Assembly (NCBI RefSeq): GCF_000183425.1
Contig: NC_014759.1
Coordinates: forward strand, 3,441,001-3,505,000
DNA length: 64,000 nucleotides
Direction: 5' to 3'
From: Marivirga tractuosa DSM 4126
GTDB lineage: Bacteria > Bacteroidota > Bacteroidia > Cytophagales > Cyclobacteriaceae
In this document: positions 44,568 through 54,011 of the stretch, piece by piece
How the letters are laid out: every line of letters begins with the position of its first letter
Numbering within the stretch: position 1 is the first letter of the stretch
Position numbers and translations under genes: made by a program
The notes under the pieces: generated by a model
Told to the model about the DNA's origin: nothing
Databases searched by the model: none
Seen by the model: the letters and a program-made list of their open reading frames with translations, nothing else

Positions 44568-45521
44568 CTAAAATTCGTATTCAGGAAGTTTCTCCAAAAT
44601 ATCTTCTACCATATCTTCCAAAGTATATGCCGGCTTCCAATTCCAGTCTTTTTGTGCTTGGCTATCATCTATGCTATTGGGCCAAGTGTCGGCAATCTTT
44701 TGTCGGTAATCTACATTGTAAGTAATCTTAAAGTCAGGATGTTGTTTTTTGATTACTTCATAAATGTCCTTTGGAGTGAAACTAAGTGCTCCTAAATTGT
44801 AACTAGATCGAACACTTATTTTATCTGCAGGTGCCTGCATTAGATCAATAGTTGCTTTAATAGCATCTGGCATATACATCATTGGGAGGTAAGAATCTTC
44901 CCTCAAATAGCATTCGAAATCTTCACCATTTAATGCCTTATGGAAAATGTCAACTGCATAGTCAGTAGTTCCTCCGCCGGGCAATGATTTATAGCCAATC
45001 AACCCTGGATATCTTAAACTTCTAACATCTACACCATATTTTTCATGGTAATAGGCGCACCATCTTTCCCCTGCTAATTTACTGATGCCATAAACTGTAT
45101 TAGGATCCATTACGCAATCCTGTGGTGTATTGTCCACTGGAGAGTTTGGACCAAATACTGCAATTGAACTTGGCCAATATATTTTCGAGAGTTTTTTCTG
45201 TCTGGCGACTTCTAAGACGTTAAGCAGACTTTGCATATTAAGATCCCATGCAAAAATCGGGTTTTGCTCCCCCTTGGCAGATAATATCGCTGCTAGCATG
45301 TAGATCTCAGTGATATTATATTGATCAACTATTTTAGCCAGTTTTTCAGCATTCATGACGTCCAATTGTTCAAAAGGCTCATTCGGAAGAGGTGCTTTTC
45401 TTGGAGCTTGAATATCAGATGCAATTACATTAGCGCTTCCATAAATCGCTCTCAATTCAGTTGTAAGCTCTGTTCCTAGCTGACCATTTGCTCCTATTAC
45501 TAATATCGTATTCGTTTCCAT
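44568..45521 (-). CDS. L-threonine 3-dehydrogenase-like SDR (NAD-dependent epimerase family)
   Basis: 317 residues of the extended SDR fold: ILVIGANGQLGTELT for NAD binding, Y-GIS-K with Y in VYGISKLAGERW, and LPMMYMPDAIKATIDLM near the C-terminus. This pattern, with VIASDIQAP at the second strand, fits the UDP-galactose-epimerase-like threonine dehydrogenases of Flavobacteria and animals, which oxidise L-threonine to 2-amino-3-oxobutanoate. Substrate is inferred from family resemblance only. Confidence 0.75.
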   Translation of the reverse strand: METNTILVIGANGQLGTELTTELRAIYGSANVIASDIQAPRKAPLPNEPFEQLDVMNAEKLAKIVDQYNITEIYMLAAILSAKGEQNPIFAWDLNMQSLLNVLEVARQKKLSKIYWPSSIAVFGPNSPVDNTPQDCVMDPNTVYGISKLAGERWCAYYHEKYGVDVRSLRYPGLIGYKSLPGGGTTDYAVDIFHKALNGEDFECYLREDSYLPMMYMPDAIKATIDLMQAPADKISVRSSYNLGALSFTPKDIYEVIKKQHPDFKITYNVDYRQKIADTWPNSIDDSQAQKDWNWKPAYTLEDMVEDILEKLPEYEF

Positions 45522-45687
45522 CGGTAAAATTTTGCACGAATTTCGTTATTTTATTTTGCTAAAAAAATAAATGGAATGAATTGACAATATTTTGTGTTAA
45601 AAGGCTGTAATAAGCGGAGCCTTATTTAGAAAAATAATAAATAAGCAGAACTACTTACATCTATTTTATTTCCTGTTACTTAAAAGT

Positions 45688-45695
45688 TATTTTTG
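45688..45695 (+). promoter_or_regulatory. -7 promoter box of hemA
   Basis: TATTTTTG matches TAnnTTTG. A start about 6 bp downstream would fall before the ATG at 45714 but after the in-frame TTG at 45693, which rules out that TTG as translation start. Confidence 0.55.
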
Positions 45696-45713
45696 CGTAT
45701 TCGTTTTAGAATT

Positions 45714-46982
45714 ATGAAAGAAAATTTCAAAGCAATAAGTTTATCATTCAAAAATGCCCCTATCGAAATTAGGGAGCAAGTCTCTCTTAATGACGAGGCT
45801 ATTGGTAGATTATTGAACTATTTCAAAGAGTTTACCACTGTTTCCGATGTGTTGGTGCTATCCACTTGCAATAGAACAGAGATTTACTATTTCAATGAAG
45901 AAGAACTTTCTGAAGATATCATTAAATTAATAGGGATTGAAAAAGGAATCAGTGATTTTGGTTCATTTAAACCCTATTTTGAAATCATTAATGAACATTT
46001 ACCAGCAGTTGAAAGGTTATTTAGAGTAGCAATGGGCTTAGAAGCTCAAGTTGTTGGTGATATTCAAATTTCAAATCAAGTAAAAAGAGCCTATCAACTT
46101 TCAGCTGATTTACAATTGGCAGGTCCTTTCTTGCATCGACTGATGCATACTATATTCTTTACCAATAAAAGAGTAGTGCAAGAAACTCCATTTAGAGATG
46201 GTGCTGCTTCAGTTTCTTATGCAGCAACTGAATTAGTGAAAACGCTAACTTCGGATATTAAGAATCCTAGGGTTTTGGTAGTAGGAGTAGGTGAAATAGG
46301 TGAAGACGTTTGTAGAAACCTTGTGGGAGATAGTAGGCTTTCAGTTAAAATCACCAATAGAACAGAAGAAAAAGCTAAGGCTTTAGCAGCAGAATGTAAT
46401 TTTGGGGTCCATCCTTTTACTGAATTGTGGGAAGGTGTAAATGAGGCCGATGTAATTGTTTCTTCCGTGGGAGCATCAGAACCAATATTTACTAAAGAGA
46501 AGGTAGATGCTTTAGATATTTTAAGCTTCAAATATTTCATTGATTTATCCGTTCCTCGTTCAGTAAGTAATGAAGTAGAGGAAAATCCAGCTGCTTTGGT
46601 TTACAATGTTGACAGTGTGAGAAGTAAAGCGGATGAGGCTTTAGAAAAAAGAATTACGGCCATACCTCAAGTTGAGGATATTATTGAAGAGTCGATGGAG
46701 GAATTCAATGATTGGTCAAAAGAAATGGCTGTTTCTCCTACTATTAATAATCTCAAAAATGCACTTGAGCAGATAAGGCAAGAAGAACTTGCTCGTTATC
46801 TGAAAGAAATTGAAAGTGAGGACCGTAAAATTGTAGATAAGGTGACCAAGAGCATGATGCAAAAAATCTTGAAATTGCCTGTACTTCAATTAAAAGCTGC
46901 TTGCAAAAGGGGCGAAGAAGAAACCTTAATAGGGGTTTTAAATGATTTATTTAATCTTGAAAAAGATACTGAAAAAAAGTAA
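45714..46982 (+). CDS. hemA: Glutamyl-tRNA reductase
   Basis: 422 residues. ISLSFKNAPIEIREQ and VLVLSTCNRTEIYYF include the catalytic Cys of the STCNRTE motif; GLEAQVVGDIQISNQVK and the NADP-binding VLVVGVGEIGEDV follow; the C-terminal helix forms the dimerisation spine. It reduces glutamyl-tRNA to glutamate-1-semialdehyde, the first step of C5 tetrapyrrole synthesis. The start ATG at 45714 is preferred over TTG 45693 because of the promoter position. Confidence 0.95.
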   Translation: MKENFKAISLSFKNAPIEIREQVSLNDEAIGRLLNYFKEFTTVSDVLVLSTCNRTEIYYFNEEELSEDIIKLIGIEKGISDFGSFKPYFEIINEHLPAVERLFRVAMGLEAQVVGDIQISNQVKRAYQLSADLQLAGPFLHRLMHTIFFTNKRVVQETPFRDGAASVSYAATELVKTLTSDIKNPRVLVVGVGEIGEDVCRNLVGDSRLSVKITNRTEEKAKALAAECNFGVHPFTELWEGVNEADVIVSSVGASEPIFTKEKVDALDILSFKYFIDLSVPRSVSNEVEENPAALVYNVDSVRSKADEALEKRITAIPQVEDIIEESMEEFNDWSKEMAVSPTINNLKNALEQIRQEELARYLKEIESEDRKIVDKVTKSMMQKILKLPVLQLKAACKRGEEETLIGVLNDLFNLEKDTEKK

Positions 46983-47048
46983 ATCAATAATGCTTGTAGG
47001 ATAAATGCTTATCCTCTATTTTTGCCAATAAATTATAAAGAAAAAGAT

Positions 47049-47180
47049 ATGTTTTACGATATACCGGTAACAGAAGGAGCCAATACATTTTTTTGGATTT
47101 TAGTCACTTTAGTGGGCTTAGTAAATGCTATTGCATTTATTGACAAAAGAAATACTGACAAAGAGGAGTCAGAATCTTAA
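47049..47180 (+). CDS. Small single-TM protein, 43 aa
   Basis: A 44-codon frame (ATG at 47049, TAA at 47178-47180) encodes MFYDIPVTEGANT, a hydrophobic segment FFWILVTLVGLVNAIAFI and a charged DKRNTDKEESES tail. It lies between hemA and the barrel protein gene in an otherwise empty gap. The clean N-out/C-in profile supports a real small membrane protein; function unknown. Confidence 0.55.
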   Translation: MFYDIPVTEGANTFFWILVTLVGLVNAIAFIDKRNTDKEESES

Positions 47181-47207
47181 TTTTGATCAGTATTAAATTG
47201 ACATAGT

Positions 47208-47906
47208 ATGAAAAGAATATCCATAATTTTCATACTTTTTTTATGTCTTGTTTCTAGTAAAGAAATAAGGAGCCAATCTTATTTAGGGGTAAAAGGTGGT
47301 GCCAATATTCCTTTTGTGAATTATGCTGATTTCACAAATACACCTATTTCAGCCCGATTCTCAACTGCTTATTTTGTTAGTTCAACTTTTGGGATTTCTT
47401 ATCGCCATATGCAAAGTGACAAAATTGGTGTTCAGGTTGATATAAATTATTCTACAAAAGGCTGGGGGCAAAACACTCTAGATTCTACCAATACCGTCTT
47501 TACGAATACTTCTATTACACAAATTGCATATTTAGAAATGCCTTTTTATTTGCACTGGCAAATTTTTGGGACGGATAAATTTAAATTTTTTGTAGATGCT
47601 GGAATGTATGTTGCATGGGCATTAAATGCTTCCACTACAACTGAGAATGATCAGGGGCTTGATCAAATTCAGATTTATTATTCTGTGGAGAATGATAATC
47701 GGGGAGATTTCGGTCTAGCAGGTGGAGTTGGATTGTCTTATGACTTCTCAGTTTTCGTTCTTCAAATAGATGGAACATTTAAATCAGGATTCGCCAATAT
47801 TCTACCTGTAAATCATTTCGTACGGGAAAACCCTACCGTCTCTACTAATCAGGTAACCGCCATTCAATTAAGTTTACTTTTCCCACTTTTCAAAGGGTCG
47901 AAATAG
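47208..47906 (+). CDS. Outer-membrane beta-barrel protein (PorT/OMP_b-brl family)
   Basis: 232 residues with signal peptide ending IRSQ and mature SYLGVKGGANIPFVNY, the usual start of OMP_b-brl_2 barrels. Alternating strands follow with Gly/aromatic turns and ISLSFGISYRHMQ-type hairpins; the last strand is AIQLSLLFPLF. Eight-strand barrel of unknown role, starting 27 bp after the 43-residue protein gene. Confidence 0.8.
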   Translation: MKRISIIFILFLCLVSSKEIRSQSYLGVKGGANIPFVNYADFTNTPISARFSTAYFVSSTFGISYRHMQSDKIGVQVDINYSTKGWGQNTLDSTNTVFTNTSITQIAYLEMPFYLHWQIFGTDKFKFFVDAGMYVAWALNASTTTENDQGLDQIQIYYSVENDNRGDFGLAGGVGLSYDFSVFVLQIDGTFKSGFANILPVNHFVRENPTVSTNQVTAIQLSLLFPLFKGSK

Positions 47907-48047
47907 ACTAGGGATTAAAAATAATCTTTCGTATTTTACCCTTTTTATCTATGCAAAGGAACTGTTTTGGTAGTGTATTATGTATTTATGATACCAAATA
48001 AGCAGCGCTAATACCTTGGGCCAAACTTTTAACACCTTTATATAAAT

Positions 48048-49181
48048 ATGAAAAGCTACCTATTTTTATCCTTGTACATATTTTTTTCAACTTTTCTTTA
48101 TGCGCAACAAAAACCTATTGAGATTCATTATAAGAAATCTGAGGAGGGCTTTGTGTTTTATGCTAATAATACTGAGCCAATTCCCTATACTGTTAAAATA
48201 AATTTTCAAAAGTTGGAGAATTTATACTCCCGATCAGGTGAGAAAAATTTCACAAGAACTATTCCTGCCAATACCTCCAATCTGGAAATTCTTGAACTAA
48301 AAAAAATGAAAGTAGATAAAGGGACTTCATTTGATTTTAATTTCCTCTATAATATCGGAGATCAATCGCTGGAAGTTGATACTGAATTTCCATATTTATT
48401 GCCTTTCAAACATGGGAAAAGAGTTAGAGTGGGGCAAGGTAATAATGGTGCTGGAACCCATAGAGGAATTAATGCGATTGACTTTAATTTAGAAATAGGA
48501 GATAGTATATATGCCGCCAGAAGTGGAATAGTGGTTGAGGTTAAGGAAGATTCTAATGTTGGTGGTAACGATCCAAAATTTGAGCCCTACGGTAATTTCA
48601 TAAAAGTTTATCATGATGATGGTACAATTGGAAGTTATGTTCATTTAGTGCAAAAGGGGAGTTTTGTTAAAAAGGGAGATCAAATTCAAAAAGGGCAATT
48701 GATTGGGATTAGCGGAAATACTGGATGGAGTTCTGGCCCTCATTTACATTTTATGGTTGCTCAAAATAAAGATTTTCGAAATATTACCTTACCTATTAAA
48801 TTTTTGAACTATAAAAAGCAATTGTTTATCCCGTTGGAGTCGAATAGCTATTATGCATACCATCCTGATAAGCCAGATTTTGAGGTTCAGGACAGTTTTC
48901 AAGAATCTAAGTTCGAAGCTGAATTAAAACCATCAGACTTGGACAATACAATAGAATTTGAAACAGAAGAATATGGCGACTACGTTTTGATCTATGTTAA
49001 TAATGGGATGAATACAGAAATGAATGGGATTTTGAAAATACAATTGAAAAACCTGAAAAGCACTAAAAAATTGCCTTATAGATTCACTGTTCCAGCTCAA
49101 ACGAGGATGTATTTATTGGCATTGAGCCCTGATGACAGCGGATCATCATTTGGATATCAACTTTCAGGAGAATTTAATTAG
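48048..49181 (+). CDS. M23 family (LytM) peptidase, secreted
   Basis: 377 residues with signal peptide (about 1-20). The catalytic domain at about 125-260 has H-RGINAI-D (THRGINAIDF, zinc His and Asp), the G-YGN-IKVYHDDG loop, GSYVHL and the second zinc site GPHLHFM. LytM-type enzymes cut peptidoglycan cross-links; residues outside the domain may position it on the wall. An inverted repeat (TTTGGTA/TACCAAA, 47966-47998) precedes the gene. Confidence 0.9.
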   Translation: MKSYLFLSLYIFFSTFLYAQQKPIEIHYKKSEEGFVFYANNTEPIPYTVKINFQKLENLYSRSGEKNFTRTIPANTSNLEILELKKMKVDKGTSFDFNFLYNIGDQSLEVDTEFPYLLPFKHGKRVRVGQGNNGAGTHRGINAIDFNLEIGDSIYAARSGIVVEVKEDSNVGGNDPKFEPYGNFIKVYHDDGTIGSYVHLVQKGSFVKKGDQIQKGQLIGISGNTGWSSGPHLHFMVAQNKDFRNITLPIKFLNYKKQLFIPLESNSYYAYHPDKPDFEVQDSFQESKFEAELKPSDLDNTIEFETEEYGDYVLIYVNNGMNTEMNGILKIQLKNLKSTKKLPYRFTVPAQTRMYLLALSPDDSGSSFGYQLSGEFN

Positions 49182-49231
49182 ATTATTAGATTTTAGATCA
49201 ACCCAATAGTGCTGATAACGTATGTAGCAAC

Positions 49232-49882
49232 ATGGAAAAAGCAAAATTATTATATTTTTACGATCCTTTGTGTGGATGGTGTTTTGGATTTAGTCCGGTA
49301 ATTAAGAAACTGGAAAAAGATTTTCAGGAACAAATAGATTTTGAAGCCATTAGTGGTGGAATGGTGCTTGGTGATAGAATAAAACCTCTGAGTGAGATGA
49401 AGCATTACTTACAAGAAGCAATGCCTCGCTTGGAGGAAATGACTGGAGTTCAATTTGGTAAACCCTACCTAGAGATTTTGGAAGAGGGAAGCTTATTGCT
49501 TAATTCTGAATTGCCTTGCATTGCTATGACGGTCTACAAATCTATGACCAACAAATCAAGCATTGATTTTGCCTCTGCTCTACAGTCAGCTTTATATGAA
49601 AACGGAGTAAACCTCAATGAGATTGATAATTACCAGGAATTAGTAGAAAGCTTTGACTTGCCTTGGGAAGTATTTAGAAGTAAAATGGAAGACTCAGCTT
49701 ACAAAGAAAAAACTTATCAAGAATTTCAAATTGGTCAGCAAATGGGAATTGGTGGCTTTCCATCAGTTGTTCTAAGTATTGGCAAACAAGGCTATCTAAT
49801 TGCAAGAGGCTATAGGCCAGAGTCAGAAATGAAAACTGTAATTGAAGAAATACTCAGTAAAGAAACAGCTGATTCAAAATAA
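49232..49882 (+). CDS. DsbA-family protein (FrnE-like)
   Basis: 216 residues of thioredoxin fold with a CxxC site, YDPLCGWCFGFSP, an inserted helical domain, and the cis-Pro region GIGGFPSVVLSIG. FrnE-like DsbA proteins are cytosolic disulfide isomerases/oxidoreductases; no signal peptide is present. The gene lies 50 bp after the M23 gene. Confidence 0.85.
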   Translation: MEKAKLLYFYDPLCGWCFGFSPVIKKLEKDFQEQIDFEAISGGMVLGDRIKPLSEMKHYLQEAMPRLEEMTGVQFGKPYLEILEEGSLLLNSELPCIAMTVYKSMTNKSSIDFASALQSALYENGVNLNEIDNYQELVESFDLPWEVFRSKMEDSAYKEKTYQEFQIGQQMGIGGFPSVVLSIGKQGYLIARGYRPESEMKTVIEEILSKETADSK

Positions 49883-49901
49883 TCTACTCAATCACAAGTC
49901 A

Positions 49902-49940
49902 AATGGGATGAGTTCATTAAAAGTGAATCCATCCCTTTTT
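49902..49940 (+). terminator. Rho-independent terminator after DsbA-family gene
   Basis: GGGATG-AGTTCA and TGAATC-CATCCC form an interrupted 10 bp stem followed by six Ts. It separates the DsbA-family gene from aspS. Confidence 0.7.
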
Positions 49941-50005
49941 TATTATTATTTACCACTTCTTCAAATTCAATCCATAAAACCGCTTCATCAATTATTCTAA
50001 TTGAT

Positions 50006-50013
50006 TACCTTTG
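50006..50013 (+). promoter_or_regulatory. -7 promoter box of aspS
   Basis: TACCTTTG is a perfect match to TAnnTTTG, 27 bp before the aspS ATG. No -33 element was clear. Confidence 0.55.
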
Positions 50014-50039
50014 CCCAAAATTTGAATTAAGATTTTATC

Positions 50040-51785
50040 ATGCATAGGACACATCATTGCGGAGAGTTAAGAATAGAAAACAAAGGAGAGAAAGTAATTT
50101 TAAGCGGTTGGGTACAAAGAGTACGTAATAAAGGCGGCTTGCTTTGGATTGATTTGCGCGATCGTTACGGAATCACACAACTTTTATGTGAAGAAGGAAA
50201 AACGAATGAAGACATTCTGAAAGTCGCACGAAAAGTAGGTAGGGAATTTGTTTTGCAAGCTAAAGGCGAAGTTTTGGAGCGCTTCTCTAAAAATGATAAA
50301 ATGGCTACTGGGGATGTTGAAATATTCCTGGAAGAATTGAATATCCTTAATGCTGCTAAAACACCGCCTTTCACTATTGAAGATGACACAGATGGTGGAG
50401 AGGAATTAAGAATGCAGTACCGCTATTTGGATTTAAGAAGACCTGCAGTAAGGGAGAAACTAAAACTCCGTCATCAATTAATGCAAGCCACTCGTAGATT
50501 TATGGATGGAGAAGGATTTTTGGAAGTGGAAACCCCTGTTTTGATAAAATCTACTCCTGAGGGAGCTCGAGACTTTGTGGTTCCTTCTCGTGTTCATGAA
50601 GGTGAATTTTATGCATTGCCACAATCTCCACAGACATTTAAGCAATTATTGATGGTTTCTGGTTTTGATAAATATTTTCAGATTGTAAAATGTTTTAGAG
50701 ATGAAGATTTACGTGCCGACCGCCAGCCTGAGTTTACGCAAATTGACTGCGAAATGTCTTTTGTTGAGCAAGAAGATATTTTAAACACTTTTGAAGAAAT
50801 GGTAAAATACCTTTTCAAAGAAGTGAAAGGTGTTGAAATTGAAGATTTCGAAAGAATGACCTATGATCAGGCTATGAAACTCTATGGCTCTGATAAGCCT
50901 GACATTAGATTTGGAATGCCTTTCGTTGAATTGAATGACCAAACTCAAGGTAAAGGATTTAATGTGTTTGATCAAGCGGAATTAGTTGTTGGAATCAATG
51001 TTCCAAGTGCTTCAGAGTATACCCGTAAGCAATTAGATGCTTTAACTGAATATGTAAAGCGTCCGCAAATTGGAGCCAAAGGCTTGGTTTATGTAAAATG
51101 TAATCAAGATGGAAGCTTTAAATCTTCTGTTGATAAATTCTATAGTCAAGACGATTTAAAAGCTTGGGCAGAAGCTGCTGAAGCAAAAGCTGGTGATTTA
51201 TTATTAGTGTTAAGTGGTGAAATCGATCACACTAGAAGGGCTATGAATGAATTACGCCTGAAAATGGGATCAGAGTTAGGCTTAAGAGATAAAAATGTGT
51301 TTAAGCCGCTATGGGTATTGGATTTTCCACTTTTAGAATGGGATGAAGAAACGAAGAGATTCCATGCCATGCACCATCCGTTTACAAGTCCTAAGCTTGA
51401 GGATATGGAATTCATTGAATCTGATCCAGGAAGAATCAGGGCTAATGCTTATGATATGGTGATTAATGGAGTAGAAATTGGTGGAGGAAGCATCAGGATA
51501 CATGATAAATCATTACAGCAGAAAATGTTTAAAGCTTTAGGCTTTACTGAGGAAGAAGCTCAAAAACAATTCGGATTCTTAATGGAAGCTTTTGAATATG
51601 GAGCGCCACCACACGGTGGAATAGCATTTGGCTTTGATAGATTATGTGCCATGTTTGGAGGCTCTGATTCCATAAGAGACTATATTGCATTCCCTAAAAA
51701 CAATGCTGGTAGGGATGTAATGATAGATTCACCTGCAACAATATCTCCTGAACAATTGAAAGAATTACACTTAAGTATAAAATAA
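50040..51785 (+). CDS. aspS: Aspartyl-tRNA synthetase
   Basis: 581 residues. The N-terminal OB-fold anticodon-binding domain ([24 protein letters not shown]) is followed by class II motif 1 ([23 protein letters not shown]), motif 2 ([18 protein letters not shown]) and motif 3 ([15 protein letters not shown]), with a GAD insertion between motifs 2 and 3 as in bacterial-type enzymes. It charges tRNA-Asp. A terminator and a promoter lie upstream, so it is probably a single-gene unit. Confidence 0.97.
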   Translation: MHRTHHCGELRIENKGEKVILSGWVQRVRNKGGLLWIDLRDRYGITQLLCEEGKTNEDILKVARKVGREFVLQAKGEVLERFSKNDKMATGDVEIFLEELNILNAAKTPPFTIEDDTDGGEELRMQYRYLDLRRPAVREKLKLRHQLMQATRRFMDGEGFLEVETPVLIKSTPEGARDFVVPSRVHEGEFYALPQSPQTFKQLLMVSGFDKYFQIVKCFRDEDLRADRQPEFTQIDCEMSFVEQEDILNTFEEMVKYLFKEVKGVEIEDFERMTYDQAMKLYGSDKPDIRFGMPFVELNDQTQGKGFNVFDQAELVVGINVPSASEYTRKQLDALTEYVKRPQIGAKGLVYVKCNQDGSFKSSVDKFYSQDDLKAWAEAAEAKAGDLLLVLSGEIDHTRRAMNELRLKMGSELGLRDKNVFKPLWVLDFPLLEWDEETKRFHAMHHPFTSPKLEDMEFIESDPGRIRANAYDMVINGVEIGGGSIRIHDKSLQQKMFKALGFTEEEAQKQFGFLMEAFEYGAPPHGGIAFGFDRLCAMFGGSDSIRDYIAFPKNNAGRDVMIDSPATISPEQLKELHLSIK

Positions 51786-51885
51786 TATTTATATATTGTT
51801 CATCAGTTTAATTTTTACTGAATAGAAATCTGGCAGATTATAGTCAGTAATCTATTGATTTTTAGGTTTTTGAATTGTATTTAAA

Positions 51886-52581
51886 TTGATTGAACATACC
51901 TACATTGAGTTTTTGGGATTGGAATTAGCCGATCCCTTAACTTTCATCAGTGATATTTTGATGGCAGCTTTTTGTGCTTATTATGGCTATAAACTTTTCC
52001 AGGAATTTAAATCAAAGTACGCTAAATTAGTCGCCTTCTTTTTCTTGGTCCTTGGGTTTTCAGCCTTCCTTGGCGGAACAGCTCATTTACTGGATCTTTA
52101 TTTAGGGAAGAATCCGCACTTGATTGCTTGGTCTATGCAAGGCATTTCAATATTATTCTTTCAGATGGCAAGCTTAAGACTAATCAGCTCGTCCAAGCTC
52201 AAAACGATTTTACAAGGATTAGTATTTGCTTTTTTTGGAATATTTATCTCTCAAATCTTTACAGTCCAGCACTTTGATGTGGTGAAAGTAAACTCCATAG
52301 TAGGACTCATAGGATTTGTGTCCATCATTCACGTTTACAAATATTTTGAAGAAGGAGATATTGCCTATTTGAAAATTCCCCTAACCATTATTTTGTTTTC
52401 TGGTCCAGCCATGATTCATAGTTTTGATATTTATTTGAATAAGTGGATTGATCAAAACGTAATCAGTCATTTGCTTTTATTGCCTTGTTACTATTTGTTA
52501 TATAGTGTACTTAAACAAGTTGCAATTCTTAAAAAGAAAACTCAGCCAATACCGCAATCAGTGCCCCTAAAAGAGAAATAA
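51886..52581 (+). CDS. Multi-pass membrane protein, function unknown
   Basis: 231 residues with about seven hydrophobic segments and no signal peptide. The frame opens with a TTG at 51886 (MIEHTYIEFLGLELADP); the first in-frame ATG is well inside the first membrane segment, so TTG is probably the start. The N-terminal pattern resembles DUF6962 proteins, an assignment I cannot check. The last 53 bp overlap the convergent ZIP-transporter gene. Confidence 0.7.
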   Translation: MIEHTYIEFLGLELADPLTFISDILMAAFCAYYGYKLFQEFKSKYAKLVAFFFLVLGFSAFLGGTAHLLDLYLGKNPHLIAWSMQGISILFFQMASLRLISSSKLKTILQGLVFAFFGIFISQIFTVQHFDVVKVNSIVGLIGFVSIIHVYKYFEEGDIAYLKIPLTIILFSGPAMIHSFDIYLNKWIDQNVISHLLLLPCYYLLYSVLKQVAILKKKTQPIPQSVPLKEK

Positions 52582-53272
52582 ATAATTTTTTGAAATTAAA
52601 GCTGTGGTCAGGGCTACTTTCAAAGAAGATAGTAGTGGAAATATGTAGGAAATTTCCAGATACAATCGCAAAAAGTATAAGAAAAACTCTATCTGAGAAG
52701 ATTTCAGCATCATGTAAAATATGACTGAGTCCTAACCCTGCTGGGCTTGCCAAACTAAAAATAATAAGGATTAATACAGTTTTCCATTTTGTTTTTAAAT
52801 GGCATATCAATACAGACATCAAAGCAAATGCAGCAGGCATTTTATGCATTAAAATTCCAAAAAATACAGAATTAGTACTATCGTGTGAGTGGATGGTGTC
52901 AGGATGTGCCAAAAGTGTCCCTTCTAGGAAAGCATGTATAGATAGTGCGATGAGTAAACCGAGCCATTTGTTTTGTCCATGATGATGGTGGCCTTGAATA
53001 TTATGTAAATGACCGTGTTCCACGCCTTCAGAAAAGTATTCTAAAATGACCTGAATGAAAAAACCAGCTAGTACATATAAACTAATATGAGCAACACTTT
53101 CACCTTGAGAAAATATTTCGGGCAGGATGTGTATTACTGTAACTGAAAAAAGATAAGCCCCTGCAAAAACTAATGCTAATTTGAAAAATGAATTATTCAC
53201 TTTCGGAATTAAAAACACTAAATAGCCAGCACCAAAAGTGAGTAAAAACAATATAATCGAGTTGCTCATCAT
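52529..53272 (-). CDS. ZIP family metal transporter
   Basis: 247 residues with about eight membrane segments. A His-rich loop (EHGHLHNIQGHHHHGQ) lies between segments 3 and 4, and the metal sites of ZIP proteins appear in helices 4 and 5: SIHAFLEGTLL and HKMPAAFALMS. Probably imports Zn2+ or Fe2+. The start overlaps the end of the methyltransferase gene by 4 bp (ATGA), an operon arrangement. Confidence 0.85.
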   Translation of the reverse strand: MMSNSIILFLLTFGAGYLVFLIPKVNNSFFKLALVFAGAYLFSVTVIHILPEIFSQGESVAHISLYVLAGFFIQVILEYFSEGVEHGHLHNIQGHHHHGQNKWLGLLIALSIHAFLEGTLLAHPDTIHSHDSTNSVFFGILMHKMPAAFALMSVLICHLKTKWKTVLILIIFSLASPAGLGLSHILHDAEIFSDRVFLILFAIVSGNFLHISTTIFFESSPDHSFNFKKLFISLLGALIAVLAEFSF

Positions 53273-54009
53273 AATTTCTTTACAATAAATATCATACGTT
53301 CTGAGCTCTCTGGTTTGTATTCATTTAACTCATAATCGCCAAAGGTTTGTAAAAGCATAAAATTAGCATTGCGGAAGTACTCCAGAAAAGACAACCTTCT
53401 AATGGCTTTTACTCTTTCTTCAAATTCGTAATCTATTCCGCCATCATTAAATTTAATGCTTTTGATAATGCTTTCACCATCGAAATTTCTTGTTAAGTGA
53501 AACTCAATGCCGTCAATAGTTTTGATTTCTTCTTTCACCAAGTTGTGAATAACTCGATAAGGATTTAGAAAATCTAAAGTAAATACCCCTCCTGATTTAA
53601 GTGAATCAGCAATCGAGCTTATGCATTTTTGATTTTCTTCCTCAGATTTGAAAAAACCAAAACTTGTAAATAGGTTAAAAGCATAATCGAAATAATTGTT
53701 CCTCAAACTATAACGCATATCATGAATATGGAAGTGGAGATTCTCATTTTCATGTATTTTAGCTAGTGAAATATTCCTTTCGGAAAGATCCATCCCCTCT
53801 ACTTCATAGCCTTGATTATTCAGGAAAATAGAATGCCTTCCGCTACCACAGGCCACATCTAGTAGCTTTGCTTTTTTAGGTATTTTTAAATGATTCAGTA
53901 GATTGCTTAGGAAGAATTTAGCTTCCTTCTCGTCTCTATTTTTATATAAGACATGATAATAAGGTGAGCCAAACCACTTATTTATTTCTTCTTTTTTCTT
54001 TTCACTCAT
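53269..54009 (-). CDS. Class I SAM-dependent methyltransferase
   Basis: 246 residues. Motif I is LLDVACGSGRHSIFL, followed by YEVEGMDLS (acidic residue binding SAM ribose), FNLFTSFGFF and FTLDFLNP. The N-terminal helix and the GRHS variant of motif I occur in methyltransferases of unknown substrate. It overlaps the ZIP gene and lies 2 bp after apbE, so the three form an operon on the minus strand. Confidence 0.85.
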   Translation of the reverse strand: MSEKKKEEINKWFGSPYYHVLYKNRDEKEAKFFLSNLLNHLKIPKKAKLLDVACGSGRHSIFLNNQGYEVEGMDLSERNISLAKIHENENLHFHIHDMRYSLRNNYFDYAFNLFTSFGFFKSEEENQKCISSIADSLKSGGVFTLDFLNPYRVIHNLVKEEIKTIDGIEFHLTRNFDGESIIKSIKFNDGGIDYEFEERVKAIRRLSFLEYFRNANFMLLQTFGDYELNEYKPESSERMIFIVKKL

Positions 54010-54011
54010 GA

